Shown here one piece after another: positions 9,289-19,266 of a stretch of 64,000 nt of DNA. The stretch is from Hyphomicrobiales bacterium (GTDB lineage Bacteria > Pseudomonadota > Alphaproteobacteria > Rhizobiales > Rhizobiaceae). The position numbers and the translations under genes were made by a program. Each line of letters opens with the position of its first letter. The stretch's first letter is position 1. The notes beneath the pieces were generated by a model. That model was not told the origin of the DNA and did no database searches. It saw nothing but the letters and a program-made list of their open reading frames with translations. The DNA is taken from NCBI GenBank assembly GCA_900470965.1, contig UCCS01000006.1, positions 62,001-126,000 on the forward strand, read 5' to 3'.

Positions 9289-9960
9289 ATGCTGGTCAAA
9301 GATGTAATGACGCCAAAGGTCGTCGGATTATCACCTGACCATAGCGTTCGGCATGCAGCCAAACTGATGTCCGATCAGCACATAAGCGGCGCTCCTGTCG
9401 TTGACGACGGTGGGCGCCTGCTGGGCGTCATCAGCGAGGGCGATCTGATTCGCCGAACGGAACTGTCGAGTGGCGCATTCGTTCTGAAGGCGGACATGGG
9501 AGTTGGCGCCGATGAGAGAGCGAACGCCTTCGTCAAGCGATGCGCCTGGAGAGTGGGTGACGTCATGACGCCCGATCCTGTGACAATCGACGAGGATGCC
9601 CCCCTTTCGCGTGTCGCCAGTCTCATGCAGGACCATGGCATCAAGCGCATTCCGGTTCTGCGGGACGGTAAACTGGTCGGCATCGTCAGCCGCGCCGACC
9701 TTCTGCAGGTAATCTACTCCGCAAAACCAGACGACACAGCAGCTGGGGACGAAGCCATTCGCCGCAGCATTCTCGTTCGGCTCGGTGAAAATACCGGCCT
9801 GGAAGGATTGGACGTGTCCGTCACGGTCACTGACGGGATCGTGCATTTGTGGGGCAACGTCGAAACGGCGGCTTGCCGCAGGGCCGCGCGGATTCTGGCG
9901 GAGGGCGTCAACGGTGTCCGCGGCGTGGTGGAGCATTTCCCGGAATCTCCTCCTCAATAG
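9289..9960 (+). CDS. CBS-pair and BON domain protein
   Basis: The 223-residue protein has two CBS domains (VKDVMTPKVVGLSPDHS... about 1-60 and VGDVMTPDPVTIDEDAPL... about 88-150), which usually bind adenine nucleotides, followed by a C-terminal BON domain (~170-223; DVSVTVTDGIVHLWGNVET). No membrane segment is visible. I prefer the ATG at 9289, preceded by GGAG, over an in-frame TTG at 9259. Proteins of this build are often found near stress or low-oxygen genes. Here it precedes phosphoketolase by 87 bases on the same strand. The function is not known; a nucleotide-sensing role is inference. Confidence 0.9.
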   Translation: MLVKDVMTPKVVGLSPDHSVRHAAKLMSDQHISGAPVVDDGGRLLGVISEGDLIRRTELSSGAFVLKADMGVGADERANAFVKRCAWRVGDVMTPDPVTIDEDAPLSRVASLMQDHGIKRIPVLRDGKLVGIVSRADLLQVIYSAKPDDTAAGDEAIRRSILVRLGENTGLEGLDVSVTVTDGIVHLWGNVETAACRRAARILAEGVNGVRGVVEHFPESPPQ

Positions 9961-10047
9961 TGCCACAGCGCCGACATGAGACTGCCCCGGCCTTCATGAA
10001 AAAGGCCTCATGAGATTCAGCAATGTCATTTTGATTGGGAGACTCAG

Positions 10048-12510
10048 ATGGTTTCGCCCGACACGGCAGTGATGAAAAAAACAGCCTCGGTAGCGTCGCA
10101 TGGAAAAGCAACGCTCTCAGCCGAGGAACTCCGCCTGATGGATGCTTACTGGCGCGCATCGAACTATCTGTCAGTCGGGCAGATCTACCTGCTCGACAAT
10201 CCCTTGCTCAAAAAACCCCTCGCACGCGCGCACATCAAGCCGCGGCTGCTCGGCCATTGGGGAACTTCGCCGGGCCTGAACATGCTCTATGTGCACCTTA
10301 ACAGGGTAATCAAGCGCGACGATCTCAACATGATTTATGTAATCGGCCCCGGCCACGGTGGACCGTCGCTCGTTGCACATGCCTATCTGGAGGGAACCTA
10401 CAGCGAATTCTACCCGAATATTGGCCAGGACGAGGAGGGCATGAAACGGCTTTTCAAGCAGTTCAGCTTTCCCGGCGGCATCCCGAGCCACGTCGCTCCC
10501 GAAACACCGGGGAGCATCCATGAAGGTGGCGAGCTCGGCTATGCACTCAGCCACGCCTATGGCGCAGCCTTCGACAATCCCGATTTGATCGTCGCCTGTG
10601 TCGTCGGTGACGGGGAAGCCGAAACCGGCCCCCTCGCCACGGGATGGCATGGCAACAAGTTTCTCAATCCCGCTCGCGACGGATGCGTTCTGCCGATCCT
10701 GCATCTCAATGGCTACAAGATCGCCAATCCCTGTTTCCTTGCCCGTATTCCCAGGGAGGAGTTGGAGAAGTTTTTCGAGGGCATGGGATATGCGCCTCTC
10801 TTCGTCGAAGGCCATGAGCCCGATCAGGTGCAGCAGCAGCTTGCCGGAGCCATGGACACCGCCGTCGCGACGATCAAGACGATCTGGGCGGAAGCGCGGG
10901 ACAAGGGGAATGTTACCCGTCCGGCTTGGCCGATGATCGTCTTCCGCACACCGAAGGGCTGGACCTGCCCGTCGGAAATCGACGGCAAGAAATGCGAAGA
11001 CTATTGGCGCTCGCACCAGGTTCCGATGGGCGATATGGACAAACCGGACCATATCAAGGTGCTTCAACACTGGATGAAGACCTACAGACCCGAAGAACTT
11101 TTCGACGGCGACGGAAGGCTGCGGGCTGAATTGGCTGCCCTGGCACCGACGGGACATCGCCGGATGAGCGACAATCCGCACGCAAACGGTGGTTTGTTAT
11201 TACGCGATCTGAAGATGCCGGATTTCCGCGATTATGCCGTCTCGGTGCCCAAGCCCGGATCGGTGACGACGGAATCCGCTCGCGTCATGGGCAAGTTTCT
11301 GCGCGACGTGATGAAGCTGAACCTTCGCAACAAGAACTTTCGGCTGTTTAGCCCCGACGAGAACAATTCCAACCGTTGGCAGGACGTGCTGGAGGTCACC
11401 GATCGTTGCTATATGGCCGAGATCTATCCCGAGGACGACCACCTTTCCCCCAACGGCCGCATCATGGAGGTCTTAAGCGAGCATCAATGCCAGGGCTGGC
11501 TTGAAGGCTATCTGTTGACCGGGCGTCACGGCTTCTTCTCCTGCTACGAGGCGTTCATTCACATCATAGACTCGATGTTCAATCAGCACGCCAAGTGGCT
11601 GAAAGTGTGTAACCACATTTCCTGGCGGCGACCGATCGCCTCGCTGAACTACTTCCTGAGTTCGCATGTCTGGAGGCAGGATCACAATGGGTTTTCTCAT
11701 CAGGATCCGGGCTTCATCGACCATGTGATCAACAAGAAGGCGGAGGTTATCCGGGTCTATCTTCCGCCGGACGCCAATACACTTCTATCCGTTACCGACC
11801 ACTGTCTGCGCAGCCGCAACTATGTGAATGTGGTTGTGGCCGGCAAGCAGCCCGCGCCCCAATGGCTGACTATGGATGAGGCCATCAAACACTGTGCCGA
11901 AGGCCTCGGCATCTGGGAATGGGCCAGCAATGACCGAGGCTCGGAACCGGATGTGGTCATGGCCTGCTGTGGCGATGTGCCGACTCTGGAAACGCTCGCT
12001 GCCGTCCAGCTGATCCGAGAACACCTCCCCCAATTGAAGGTGCGGGTCATCAATATAGTCAATCTGATGAAGCTGCAGCCCTCAAGCGAACATCCCCATG
12101 GGCTTTCGGACCCTGACTTCGATGCGCTTTTCACAAAGGACAAGCCGATCATTTTCGCGTTCCACGGATATCCCTGGTTGATCCATCGGCTGACTTATCG
12201 ACGGACCAACCATAAGAATCTGCATGTCCGAGGCTACAAGGAAGAAGGAACAACCACGACACCGTTCGACATGGTCGTTCTGAACCAGCTCGATCGCTTT
12301 CATCTCGTAGAAGACGTGATCGATCGGCTGCCGCAACTTGGCGCGCGCGCGGCCTACTTCAAGCAGGCGATCCGCGGCAGGCTGATCGAGCATCGCCAAT
12401 ATATCGAGACGCACGGTGATGACATGCCGCAGATCAGCGGCTGGACATGGGGCGTCAAGAGTGCGGAGAAAGTGAAGGCTGCGACCTCCACAGAGGGAGA
12501 CAATGCCTAG
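10048..12510 (+). CDS. xfp: Xylulose-5-P/fructose-6-P phosphoketolase
   Basis: Thiamine-diphosphate enzyme that splits xylulose-5-phosphate (or fructose-6-phosphate) with phosphate into acetyl-phosphate plus an aldose phosphate. The 820-residue length is typical. Family motifs seen are [36 protein letters not shown], the TPP-binding [19 protein letters not shown], and [20 protein letters not shown] good ribosome-binding site (GGGAG, 10037-10041) precedes the ATG at 10048. No acetate kinase or phosphotransacetylase is adjacent, so acetyl-phosphate use depends on genes elsewhere. The gene lies in the accessory block after tRNA-Gly. Confidence 0.97.
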   Translation: MVSPDTAVMKKTASVASHGKATLSAEELRLMDAYWRASNYLSVGQIYLLDNPLLKKPLARAHIKPRLLGHWGTSPGLNMLYVHLNRVIKRDDLNMIYVIGPGHGGPSLVAHAYLEGTYSEFYPNIGQDEEGMKRLFKQFSFPGGIPSHVAPETPGSIHEGGELGYALSHAYGAAFDNPDLIVACVVGDGEAETGPLATGWHGNKFLNPARDGCVLPILHLNGYKIANPCFLARIPREELEKFFEGMGYAPLFVEGHEPDQVQQQLAGAMDTAVATIKTIWAEARDKGNVTRPAWPMIVFRTPKGWTCPSEIDGKKCEDYWRSHQVPMGDMDKPDHIKVLQHWMKTYRPEELFDGDGRLRAELAALAPTGHRRMSDNPHANGGLLLRDLKMPDFRDYAVSVPKPGSVTTESARVMGKFLRDVMKLNLRNKNFRLFSPDENNSNRWQDVLEVTDRCYMAEIYPEDDHLSPNGRIMEVLSEHQCQGWLEGYLLTGRHGFFSCYEAFIHIIDSMFNQHAKWLKVCNHISWRRPIASLNYFLSSHVWRQDHNGFSHQDPGFIDHVINKKAEVIRVYLPPDANTLLSVTDHCLRSRNYVNVVVAGKQPAPQWLTMDEAIKHCAEGLGIWEWASNDRGSEPDVVMACCGDVPTLETLAAVQLIREHLPQLKVRVINIVNLMKLQPSSEHPHGLSDPDFDALFTKDKPIIFAFHGYPWLIHRLTYRRTNHKNLHVRGYKEEGTTTTPFDMVVLNQLDRFHLVEDVIDRLPQLGARAAYFKQAIRGRLIEHRQYIETHGDDMPQISGWTWGVKSAEKVKAATSTEGDNA

Positions 12511-12608
12511 GCGACGCGTTGCGCGCAAACGATCATGCCGGCAGGCGTCCTATCGAGGCCGCCTCCAGATGCTCGACGAAACCATCTGATCTCCTCGGTT
12601 AACCTATC

Positions 12609-13928
12609 ATGTCGGAGTTACTGTCCACCGATCCCGAACTGAACCGAATGCCGACGGAGGAGGATCTCGGTCGTCTTCAGTTCACGACATTGCTCTACTA
12701 TCTGCATTGCACGAATCCGGATAACGGATTGGTTCGGGACAAGACACAGGCCGGCGCACCGGCAAGTATTGCTGCCGTCGGCATGGCGCTTGCCACCATT
12801 CCTGTCGTCGTGGAGCGCGGCATCGTCATTCGCGAGTTTGCCGCCAAGATCGCCCGGCGTCGACTGGAATTCCTGATGTCCTTGCACCAGGGACCGGAAC
12901 CTGACGCGTCCGGCTACAAGGGCTTCTTCTACCATTTCCTGGACATTGAGACAGGACGACGGGTTTGGCAGTGCGAGTTATCAACGATCGACTCGGCCTT
13001 CCTGTTCGCAGGTGCTTTGACCGTCGCGGCCTATTTTGACGCAGACACCGAAGACGAGGCGAAGGTTCGCGCACTCGCCAAATCGCTCTATGAGCGCGTG
13101 GACTGGAATTGGGCGCGTGACAACGGGGCTACCCTCACCCATGGCTGGCGGCCGGAAAACGGATTTATTCCCTATCGGTGGCGCGGCTATGACGAAGGTC
13201 TGCTTCTTTACATTCTCGGACTCGGCTCGCCCAGCCACCCGCTGCCACCCGAGAGTTACAGGGCCTATACGGAGAGCTACGAATGGCGAAACATCTTTGG
13301 TCGCGAACTGCTCTATTCCGGCCCGCTCTTTACGCATCAGCTTTCGCATATGTGGATCGATTTTCGCGAAATTCGCGACACGTTCATGCGCGAGCATGAC
13401 AGCGACTACTTCCAGAACAGCCGACACGCCACTTTCGTTCAGCAGGAATATGCAATCCGCAATCCGCTGAACTTCAAAGGCTACGGCGAACATTGCTGGG
13501 GTTTCACAGCAAGTGATGGACCCGGTTGGACAAAGCGAAGCGTGGACGGCATCGACAGGGAATTCTTCGACTACGTTGCGCGTGGCGCACCCTATGGACC
13601 GGATGACGGAACCGTATCTCCGTGGGTCGTGGTCGCCTCGCTGCCATTCGCTCCGGAAATCGTTGTCCCAACCGTGCGAAACTTTGCTCGAATGCAGCTT
13701 GGCATGACGCGCCTCTATGGATTCAGACCATCGTTCAATCAGACATATACGATGGAAGACAAGGATGAAGGATGGTGGGTCAGCCCCTACCATTTCGGCA
13801 TCGACCAAGGGCCTGTCGTCCTGATGATCGAAAACTACCGAACGGGCTTGCTGTGGAACATCATGCGTCGATGCGAGCCGGTCGTCGTCGGGCTAAGACG
13901 AGCGGGCTTTTCAGACGGCTGGTTATGA
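12609..13928 (+). CDS. Glycoamylase-like protein (PF10091, GH144-type), copy 1
   Basis: The 439-residue protein matches the glycoamylase-like domain found in GH144 endo-beta-1,2-glucanases and in the middle of cyclic beta-1,2-glucan synthase. Hallmarks are KGFFYHFLDIETGRRVW, CELSTIDSAFLFAGAL, SHMWIDFREIRD, EHCWGFTASDGPG, GPDDGTVSPW and a C-terminal GIDQGPVVLMIENYRTG. No signal peptide is visible, so the enzyme looks cytoplasmic, which is unusual for a glucanase. It is closely similar to the gene at 29834-31165. The ribosome-binding site is weak. It follows phosphoketolase by 98 bases. Substrate is not known; a beta-1,2-glucan is inference from the family. Confidence 0.85.
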   Translation: MSELLSTDPELNRMPTEEDLGRLQFTTLLYYLHCTNPDNGLVRDKTQAGAPASIAAVGMALATIPVVVERGIVIREFAAKIARRRLEFLMSLHQGPEPDASGYKGFFYHFLDIETGRRVWQCELSTIDSAFLFAGALTVAAYFDADTEDEAKVRALAKSLYERVDWNWARDNGATLTHGWRPENGFIPYRWRGYDEGLLLYILGLGSPSHPLPPESYRAYTESYEWRNIFGRELLYSGPLFTHQLSHMWIDFREIRDTFMREHDSDYFQNSRHATFVQQEYAIRNPLNFKGYGEHCWGFTASDGPGWTKRSVDGIDREFFDYVARGAPYGPDDGTVSPWVVVASLPFAPEIVVPTVRNFARMQLGMTRLYGFRPSFNQTYTMEDKDEGWWVSPYHFGIDQGPVVLMIENYRTGLLWNIMRRCEPVVVGLRRAGFSDGWL

Positions 13929-14033
13929 CGGCGCTCGCGAGCTCAGCTGTTCAACCTCCGCCACCGGCTCTGATCCGATGGCTCGATGAAGGACGAGTCG
14001 ATCATGAACAAGGTATCCCAGCCCCTGGAATAG

Positions 14034-14530
14034 TCACTCCTTCCGATTTTGGTCGATCCACTTCCAAGAGCCGTCCGAACGATATTCGAGAACAGCATCA
14101 TAGGCTGCGCGTGGAGCACCCGGTTCGGCGAAGATGACGCACGCAATCCCTCGTTCCGCCAGGAGCCCGACGATGTCGGGCAGAAGTTCGTAGCCGAAGA
14201 TGGCATCGGCCTTCTCAGCAGAATATAGGATGGAGCTGCGATAATCGCGCTTGCAAGTGCAACGAGCCTTTGTTCGCGTGGCGACAGCAAAGTGGACCAG
14301 TCTTGCTCGCTGTCTAGGTCGCCAGGTGTGACAGGATGCGCCAGGCCCAGCTTTTTCAACAGAGCGAGGATTTTTTCATCTGCTTCCTCCATCGAGCGAT
14401 TTTGCAATGCCAGGATCTGGCGCAGGGTTCCTGGGCCGGGCGACGGAGAATGATGCGCGAACGGATGAGCACAGCCTTCTCCGTGGCGATGGTGATACAT
14501 CGCAAGCAGGGCTCCAAACGAGGCTCGACT
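14034..14530 (-). pseudogene. Decayed ABC transporter ATPase (COG4178/YddA-type) fragment
   Basis: The minus strand keeps the C-terminal part of an ABC ATPase in two frames. Frame one reads GTLRQILALQNRSMEEADEK, then LDSEQDWSTLLSPREQRLVA and AAPSYILL. After a frameshift near 14230 another frame continues with IFGYELLPDIVGLLAERG, IACVIFAEPGAPRAAYD and SDGSWKWIDQNRKE to a TGA at 14034. Further upstream, a third frame has ITIATEKAVLI, like the strand before a P-loop, but the P-loop itself and the membrane part are gone. The family is the same as the full-length gene at 61964. The gap 13929-14584 holds nothing else I can support. Confidence 0.75.
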
Positions 14531-14584
14531 CCTGGACAATCGGTCCTGCTTACCGCGCAACACATTGCGCATTGCGTTTATTTG

Positions 14585-15454
14585 CTATTTTCGCGGATCG
14601 AGTAGATCGCGCAGGCCATCGCCGAGAATGTTGAAGCCGAGCACGGTGACCATGATCGCGAGACCCGGAAAGAGCGACATGTAGATGTTGAGACCGAGAT
14701 AGTTGCGGCCGTCGCTCATCATCGCACCCCATTCTGGTAGCGGCGGCTGCGCGCCGAGGCCGAGGAATGACAGGCTTGCGGCCGACAGGATGACGGTGCC
14801 TGCCGTCAGCGTCGACTGCACGATGATCGGGCCGATCGCGTTGCGCAGGATGTAATGCGTCATGATTCGATGGCGCGACACGCCGAGCGAGATCGCCGCC
14901 TCCACATAATCCATCGCCTTGAGGCCGAGCGTCAGGTTGCGGCTGAGCCGTGCATAGACAGGCACAGAGAAGATCGCGATGGCGATCATCAGGTTGACGA
15001 GGCTGGTGCCGAGCACGCTGACGATCAGGATGGCGAGCACGATGCCTGGAAAGGCGAAGAGAATATCCATGCACCACATGATCGCTTGGTCGACATACCG
15101 CCCCGTCATGCCCGAGACAATGCCAAGCGGCACGCCGACGACAATCGCAAGCCCGACGCTGAGGACGACCTCTAAAAGCGAAATACGTGCGCCATATAGC
15201 ACCCGCGCAAAAATGTCCCGACCGTTGTCGTCAGTGCCGAAAGGATGTTCCCAGGAAGGCTCCAGCATGGTGGAAAGCAGATCCTGCGAATAGGGATCGG
15301 CCGAGGTGATGAGTGGCGCAAAGATCGCCATCAGCACAATGATGCCGATCAGCCCGCCGCCGATGGTGATGCCCTTATGCGTCGCAAGCCAACGCAAGGT
15401 GCGGCGTAGGCCGCTGCTGCCGGTCGAAACCTTTTCCGCTTCGCTCATCGCCAT
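14585..15454 (-). CDS. Dipeptide/oligopeptide-type ABC permease (DppC-like), system A
   Basis: Inner-membrane subunit of a peptide/opine/nickel-class importer. The 289 residues include about six membrane helices, the N-terminal OppC region, the GTDDNGRDIFARVLYGARIS motif, and the EAA loop that docks the ATPase (YVEAAISLGVSRHRIMTHY, LSFLGLGAQPPLPEWGAM). It overlaps the preceding permease gene by one base (15454). No ATPase gene follows: the operon ends against the ABC pseudogene block. The energising subunit could be the fused ATPase at 27739-29577, which is inference. Confidence 0.94.
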   Translation of the reverse strand: MAMSEAEKVSTGSSGLRRTLRWLATHKGITIGGGLIGIIVLMAIFAPLITSADPYSQDLLSTMLEPSWEHPFGTDDNGRDIFARVLYGARISLLEVVLSVGLAIVVGVPLGIVSGMTGRYVDQAIMWCMDILFAFPGIVLAILIVSVLGTSLVNLMIAIAIFSVPVYARLSRNLTLGLKAMDYVEAAISLGVSRHRIMTHYILRNAIGPIIVQSTLTAGTVILSAASLSFLGLGAQPPLPEWGAMMSDGRNYLGLNIYMSLFPGLAIMVTVLGFNILGDGLRDLLDPRK

Positions 15455-16374
15455 CAGTCGAACCTTATCTTCGGGTTGAGCGCGGCGATCGCCATTTCCG
15501 CCAGGAAATTCATGACGACGACACCCGTGACAGCGACGAGCGTCACACCCTGGATGACCGGATAGTCACGATAGCGCACCGAATCGACGAGCAAGCGGCC
15601 GATGCCAGGCCAGTTGAAGACCGATTCGGTGACGACGGCGCCGCCGATCAGACTGCCGAAATTCAACCCCACGATAGTGACGATCGGGATCAGCGCGTTT
15701 CGCAGCGCATGGCTCCAGTAGATCGAGCTGGGTGCCACACCCTTGGCTCGCGCCGTGCGGATATAATCCTGTGCCAACACTTCGATCATGCTGGAGCGCG
15801 TCATGCGGGCGATGACAGCCATCGGCAGCACCGCGAGTGTGATCGACGGCAAGATGAAGCTTTTCCACGAGGTGGCGCCAAGAAGCGGCAACCAACCGAG
15901 ACTGACGGAGAACGTGTTCATCGCCATCAGCGCCAGCCAGAAATTGGCAATGGAAGCGCCGGCGATGGCAAGCAACATCACGGCCTGGTCGGGCCAGCCA
16001 TGCCGGTAGATCGCGCCGATCATGCCGGCCGGCACGCCGATCGCAATCGCCAGCAGATAGGCGGTGATCGCAAGACCCAGCGTAAAGGGCATCCGCTCGG
16101 CGATTTCATCGACAACGGGCAACTTCGACTTGAGGGACATGCCGAGATCGCCCCTGACGGCGCCATAGGCGAACGAACCATACTGTTCGGCAATGCTGCG
16201 ATCGAGCCCCAGGCGGGCGCGCATATTATCGACCGCCTCCTGCGTGGCTTCGGGGCCGGCCATCATGCGGGCCGGATCGCCGGGAAGCGCGCGGATGGCA
16301 ATGAAGATGAGCAGCGACACGCCGATCAGGATCAGCGGCAATGCGAGCAGCTTCTTGAGAATATAGGCTTTCAT
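15454..16374 (-). CDS. Dipeptide/oligopeptide-type ABC permease (DppB-like), system A
   Basis: The 306-residue permease has the typical OppB N-terminus (LKKLLALPLILIGVSLLIF, AIRALPGDPARMMAGPEA) and about six membrane helices. Its ATPase-docking loop reads DYIRTARAKGVAPSSIYWSH, and it ends in the family tail (ALNPKIRFD). It lies between the solute-binding protein (61 bases upstream) and DppC-like gene (overlapping). With them it forms a three-gene operon without an ATPase. Confidence 0.95.
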   Translation of the reverse strand: MKAYILKKLLALPLILIGVSLLIFIAIRALPGDPARMMAGPEATQEAVDNMRARLGLDRSIAEQYGSFAYGAVRGDLGMSLKSKLPVVDEIAERMPFTLGLAITAYLLAIAIGVPAGMIGAIYRHGWPDQAVMLLAIAGASIANFWLALMAMNTFSVSLGWLPLLGATSWKSFILPSITLAVLPMAVIARMTRSSMIEVLAQDYIRTARAKGVAPSSIYWSHALRNALIPIVTIVGLNFGSLIGGAVVTESVFNWPGIGRLLVDSVRYRDYPVIQGVTLVAVTGVVVMNFLAEMAIAALNPKIRFD

Positions 16375-16435
16375 CGGACCGTCATTGTCAGTGAAGCAGG
16401 TGGGCGGCGCATTGCGCGGCCCGCCCGGTTACGCA

Positions 16436-17986
16436 TCAGTCCTTGGTGGCTTCCTTGACCACGACCTGGCCTCCCGGGATGACCCAGGTGCCCTTCACAT
16501 TGTTGCGGGCGGCATAGAGATCCTGCGTCGTATAGAGGAGAACGTGCGGTGCCTGCTCGTTGACCTCCTTTTGGGCATCGACATAGATCGCATTGCGCGC
16601 CTTTTCATCCAGCGTAGAGGCTGCCTTGTCGATCAACTCATCGAGCTTCGGATCGTTGAAGAAGCCGAGATTGGCGCTGGCAGGCGAAGCACTTGCCGAA
16701 TAGTAGAGCGGACGGAACTGCAGGTCAGCGCCATTGACGCCCGAAGACCACGAAGCGATCACCGAACCCGTATTAGCAGCCGCCTTGCCGGCCGGATCGG
16801 CAAAGGCCGCCTTCGCCCAGACGCCGCTTTCCATGCGCTGCACGTCAAGCTTCACGCCGGCCTTCGCCCACATGGCCTGCAGCAGTTCGCCGATGCGTGC
16901 CTCGGGCTCCTGCACGATGGTTGTCATCGAGAAGCCATCAGGATAGCCGGCATCGGCGAGCAGCTTCTTCGCCTTGTCGACGTCATAGGTGTAAGGCGCA
17001 AGCGTCTTGTCATAGCCTGGTGTGACCGGCGCCAACGGCGAATTTGCAGGCGTCGCATTGCCCTGCATGATCGCCTTGACGAGACCGTCGCGGTCGGTCG
17101 CATAGTTCAGAGCCTGGCGCACACGCGCATCGTCGAGCGGCTTCAGCTTGGTGTTGAGCGAAACCCAGAACACTGCCGAACCGTCTGATTTGTTGACCTT
17201 CATGTCCGGATTGGCTGCGAGCTGCTTGGCAAAGGCCGCCGGCAGCGGGTTGACGATATCGGCATCACCCGTCTGCAGCGCCATGTTCATGACCGACGGC
17301 TCGGCCGTCCAGGTCCACTTGATCTCGTCGGCACCCTTCGGCGCGCCTCCCCACCAGTTGGTGTTCTTCGTTTCCAGCACATATTCGCCGGACTTGTATT
17401 CCTGCAGCTTATAGGGGCCGGTGCCGACGGCCTTGCTGCCGATCGTGCCGGCAGCATCCGCGGTCGGGCTGACCATGAGGCAGGCGCCTGTGGTCAGCAG
17501 CGCGAGAAAGGCCGGGTAAGGCTTTTTGAGCTTGAACTGGACCGTGGAGGAATCGACGGCGCTGACGCTATCGATGAAGGTCCGCAGGCGACCGCTGGCG
17601 GCAAGACCGCGCTTGGTATCGAGATGGCGGGCAAAGTTCTTCGCCACGGCATCGGCATCGAAGGGCGTGCCGTCATGAAACTTCACGCCCTGGCGCAGCT
17701 TGAAGGTCCAGACGATGCCGGCGGCATCGCTCGACCATTCGGTGGCGAGCGCCGGCTGGAGGCTCAAATCCTTGGCGCGGGAAAGCAGGCCCTCATACAT
17801 CGGGTCCAGAACCGCGGCCGTAAACGTCGCCGTCTGATCACCCGGATCCATCGAGCGCGGCGCTTCTGTCTGCATGACCGTCAGCGTGGAAGCGAAGGCC
17901 GAAAACGGCGCAAACAGCGCTCCGGTAACAGCGCAGCTCAATGCGAAATGGCGAGTACTGATAAATCTCTTGCGAATGATTTCCAT
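16436..17986 (-). CDS. ABC solute-binding protein, family 5 (dipeptide class), system A
   Basis: Periplasmic binding protein for a dipeptide-class importer, 516 residues from the ATG at 17986, preceded by a strong AGAGGGTG site; the open frame continues 18 codons upstream without such a signal. The signal peptide is clear (HFALSCAVTGALFAPFSAFA-STL). SBP_bac_5 features: DPGDQTATFTAAVLDPMYEG, the FKLRQGVKFHDGTPFDADAV block, and DDARVRQALNYATDRDGLVK. It is first in its operon and divergent from the ROK regulator, with two 30-base-spaced direct repeats between them. Substrate unknown. Confidence 0.94.
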   Translation of the reverse strand: MEIIRKRFISTRHFALSCAVTGALFAPFSAFASTLTVMQTEAPRSMDPGDQTATFTAAVLDPMYEGLLSRAKDLSLQPALATEWSSDAAGIVWTFKLRQGVKFHDGTPFDADAVAKNFARHLDTKRGLAASGRLRTFIDSVSAVDSSTVQFKLKKPYPAFLALLTTGACLMVSPTADAAGTIGSKAVGTGPYKLQEYKSGEYVLETKNTNWWGGAPKGADEIKWTWTAEPSVMNMALQTGDADIVNPLPAAFAKQLAANPDMKVNKSDGSAVFWVSLNTKLKPLDDARVRQALNYATDRDGLVKAIMQGNATPANSPLAPVTPGYDKTLAPYTYDVDKAKKLLADAGYPDGFSMTTIVQEPEARIGELLQAMWAKAGVKLDVQRMESGVWAKAAFADPAGKAAANTGSVIASWSSGVNGADLQFRPLYYSASASPASANLGFFNDPKLDELIDKAASTLDEKARNAIYVDAQKEVNEQAPHVLLYTTQDLYAARNNVKGTWVIPGGQVVVKEATKD

Positions 17987-18040
17987 TGGTTCACCCTCTT
18001 GTTGATTCTTGAAACCGGCTCTCAGGTCGGCTTTGATCAA

Positions 18041-18085
18041 TTTTGTAATTTATTTGGGTTGATTGGTTCATTTTGTAAACTTATT
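18041..18085. promoter_or_regulatory. Direct repeats between system A operon and ROK regulator
   Basis: TTTTGTAATTTATT at 18041 and TTTTGTAAACTTATT at 18071 start exactly 30 bases apart, three helical turns, in the divergent intergenic region. They may be operator half-sites for the ROK protein. Between them lies ATTGGTTCA (18062-18070), a half-site of the palindrome found ahead of the FCD regulator; another copy overlaps the start codon at 17985-17993. Confidence 0.4.
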
Positions 18086-18124
18086 GTCAAGGCAAAATAG
18101 CACGTCGGCAGATCGGGAATTTGT

Positions 18125-19258
18125 ATGTTCAATTCGTCGCAGCGCGAGCTCCTGCGGGTCATAAGCGAGTCGGGCCCTTTAAGCCGGACCGATCTTGCTT
18201 CCGCGATCGGGCTCAGCAAAGCGGCGATGAGCGGCATTGCCCGCGAGCTTATCGATCGCGGCGTGCTGCACGAGACGGAGACCATCTACGGCCAGGGCCG
18301 GCCCTCCGTGCTGCTCGACCTGAAACCCGAATGCGCCTTCTTCATTGGCATCTCGCTTCTTGAAGATCCCGCTCCGATGATCCTCAGCGATCTCAACGGC
18401 AATATCATCGCCCGTCAGCAGTTGCCCCATTCCCGTGATCCCAAGGTCATCGCCAATGCCATCGCCTACGGCCTGCCGGAAATCCTGAAGGGCCACCCGC
18501 AGGCAAGCTCGAAGCTTGCCGGCATCGGCGTGGCGCTGTCCGGTTTCGTCGATGAAAAGCAGGCAACCTGCGTGCAGTCCACCCTGCTTGGCTGGCAAGA
18601 TGTGCCGCTTGCCGAAATCATCCGCCACGCAAGCGGCGTCGATACCTTCATCGAAAACGACGCCAAGGCCGTCGCCGTCAGCGAGAAACTGTTCGGTATT
18701 GCCCGCGACACGCCGAATTTCTCGGTCGTTTCGCTGGGAGACGGCATCGGCTGTGCCCATTTCATCGACGGCAAGCTCTATCGCGGTAATCATGGCGGTG
18801 CGGGCGAAATCGCCCATGCGACGATCGAGCCCGGCGGTGCACCCTGCCGTTGCGGCAAACGCGGTTGCCTGGATACGATCGCCTCCATGAAAGCGATCAA
18901 GGAGATGGCCAGAGCCGCCGGCCTGAAATGCACCTCGCTGTCGGAATTGGAAGAGGAAGCCTCGCACGGCACGGCCGAAGCGATTTCCATCATCCACAAG
19001 GCCGGCGCGGCTCTTGGCCTGGCGATCTCGCATCTGATCCAGATGAACGATCCGGGCATGATCCTCGTCACCCATGTCGAAGGTTCCTTCGAAGGCTTGT
19101 TCGGCACGGTCGTGCAGCAGGCGATCGAAGCCAATGTTCTTCCGCGTTATGCCGGCCAGACGCCGATCCGCACCCGTCGCGTCGATAGTGACGTCTGGGC
19201 GCGGGGCGCCGCCAGCATCGCCGCCCATAATTTCCTGATTGGTCCCAATTTAAGCTGA
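18125..19258 (+). CDS. ROK-family transcriptional regulator
   Basis: The 377-residue protein joins an N-terminal winged helix (RTDLASAIGLSKAAMSGIAR, residues ~21-40) to a sugar-kinase-like ROK domain. The ROK signature is present: GEIAHATIEPGGAPCRCGKR holds His231 and the zinc cysteines 241, 243 and 248. The ATP-binding region (LSDLNGNIIARQQ) is only partly like active kinases. Such proteins (NagC, Mlc, XylR) usually sense a sugar or sugar phosphate. It is divergent from the system A operon and 8 bases upstream of the MlrC-like gene, so it probably controls both. Confidence 0.93.
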   Translation: MFNSSQRELLRVISESGPLSRTDLASAIGLSKAAMSGIARELIDRGVLHETETIYGQGRPSVLLDLKPECAFFIGISLLEDPAPMILSDLNGNIIARQQLPHSRDPKVIANAIAYGLPEILKGHPQASSKLAGIGVALSGFVDEKQATCVQSTLLGWQDVPLAEIIRHASGVDTFIENDAKAVAVSEKLFGIARDTPNFSVVSLGDGIGCAHFIDGKLYRGNHGGAGEIAHATIEPGGAPCRCGKRGCLDTIASMKAIKEMARAAGLKCTSLSELEEEASHGTAEAISIIHKAGAALGLAISHLIQMNDPGMILVTHVEGSFEGLFGTVVQQAIEANVLPRYAGQTPIRTRRVDSDVWARGAASIAAHNFLIGPNLS

Positions 19259-19266
19259 GGTTTCCC

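Noticed and set aside
15709..16458. Plus-strand open frame of 249 codons
   Set aside because: Antisense of the DppB-like permease, which has full family motifs.
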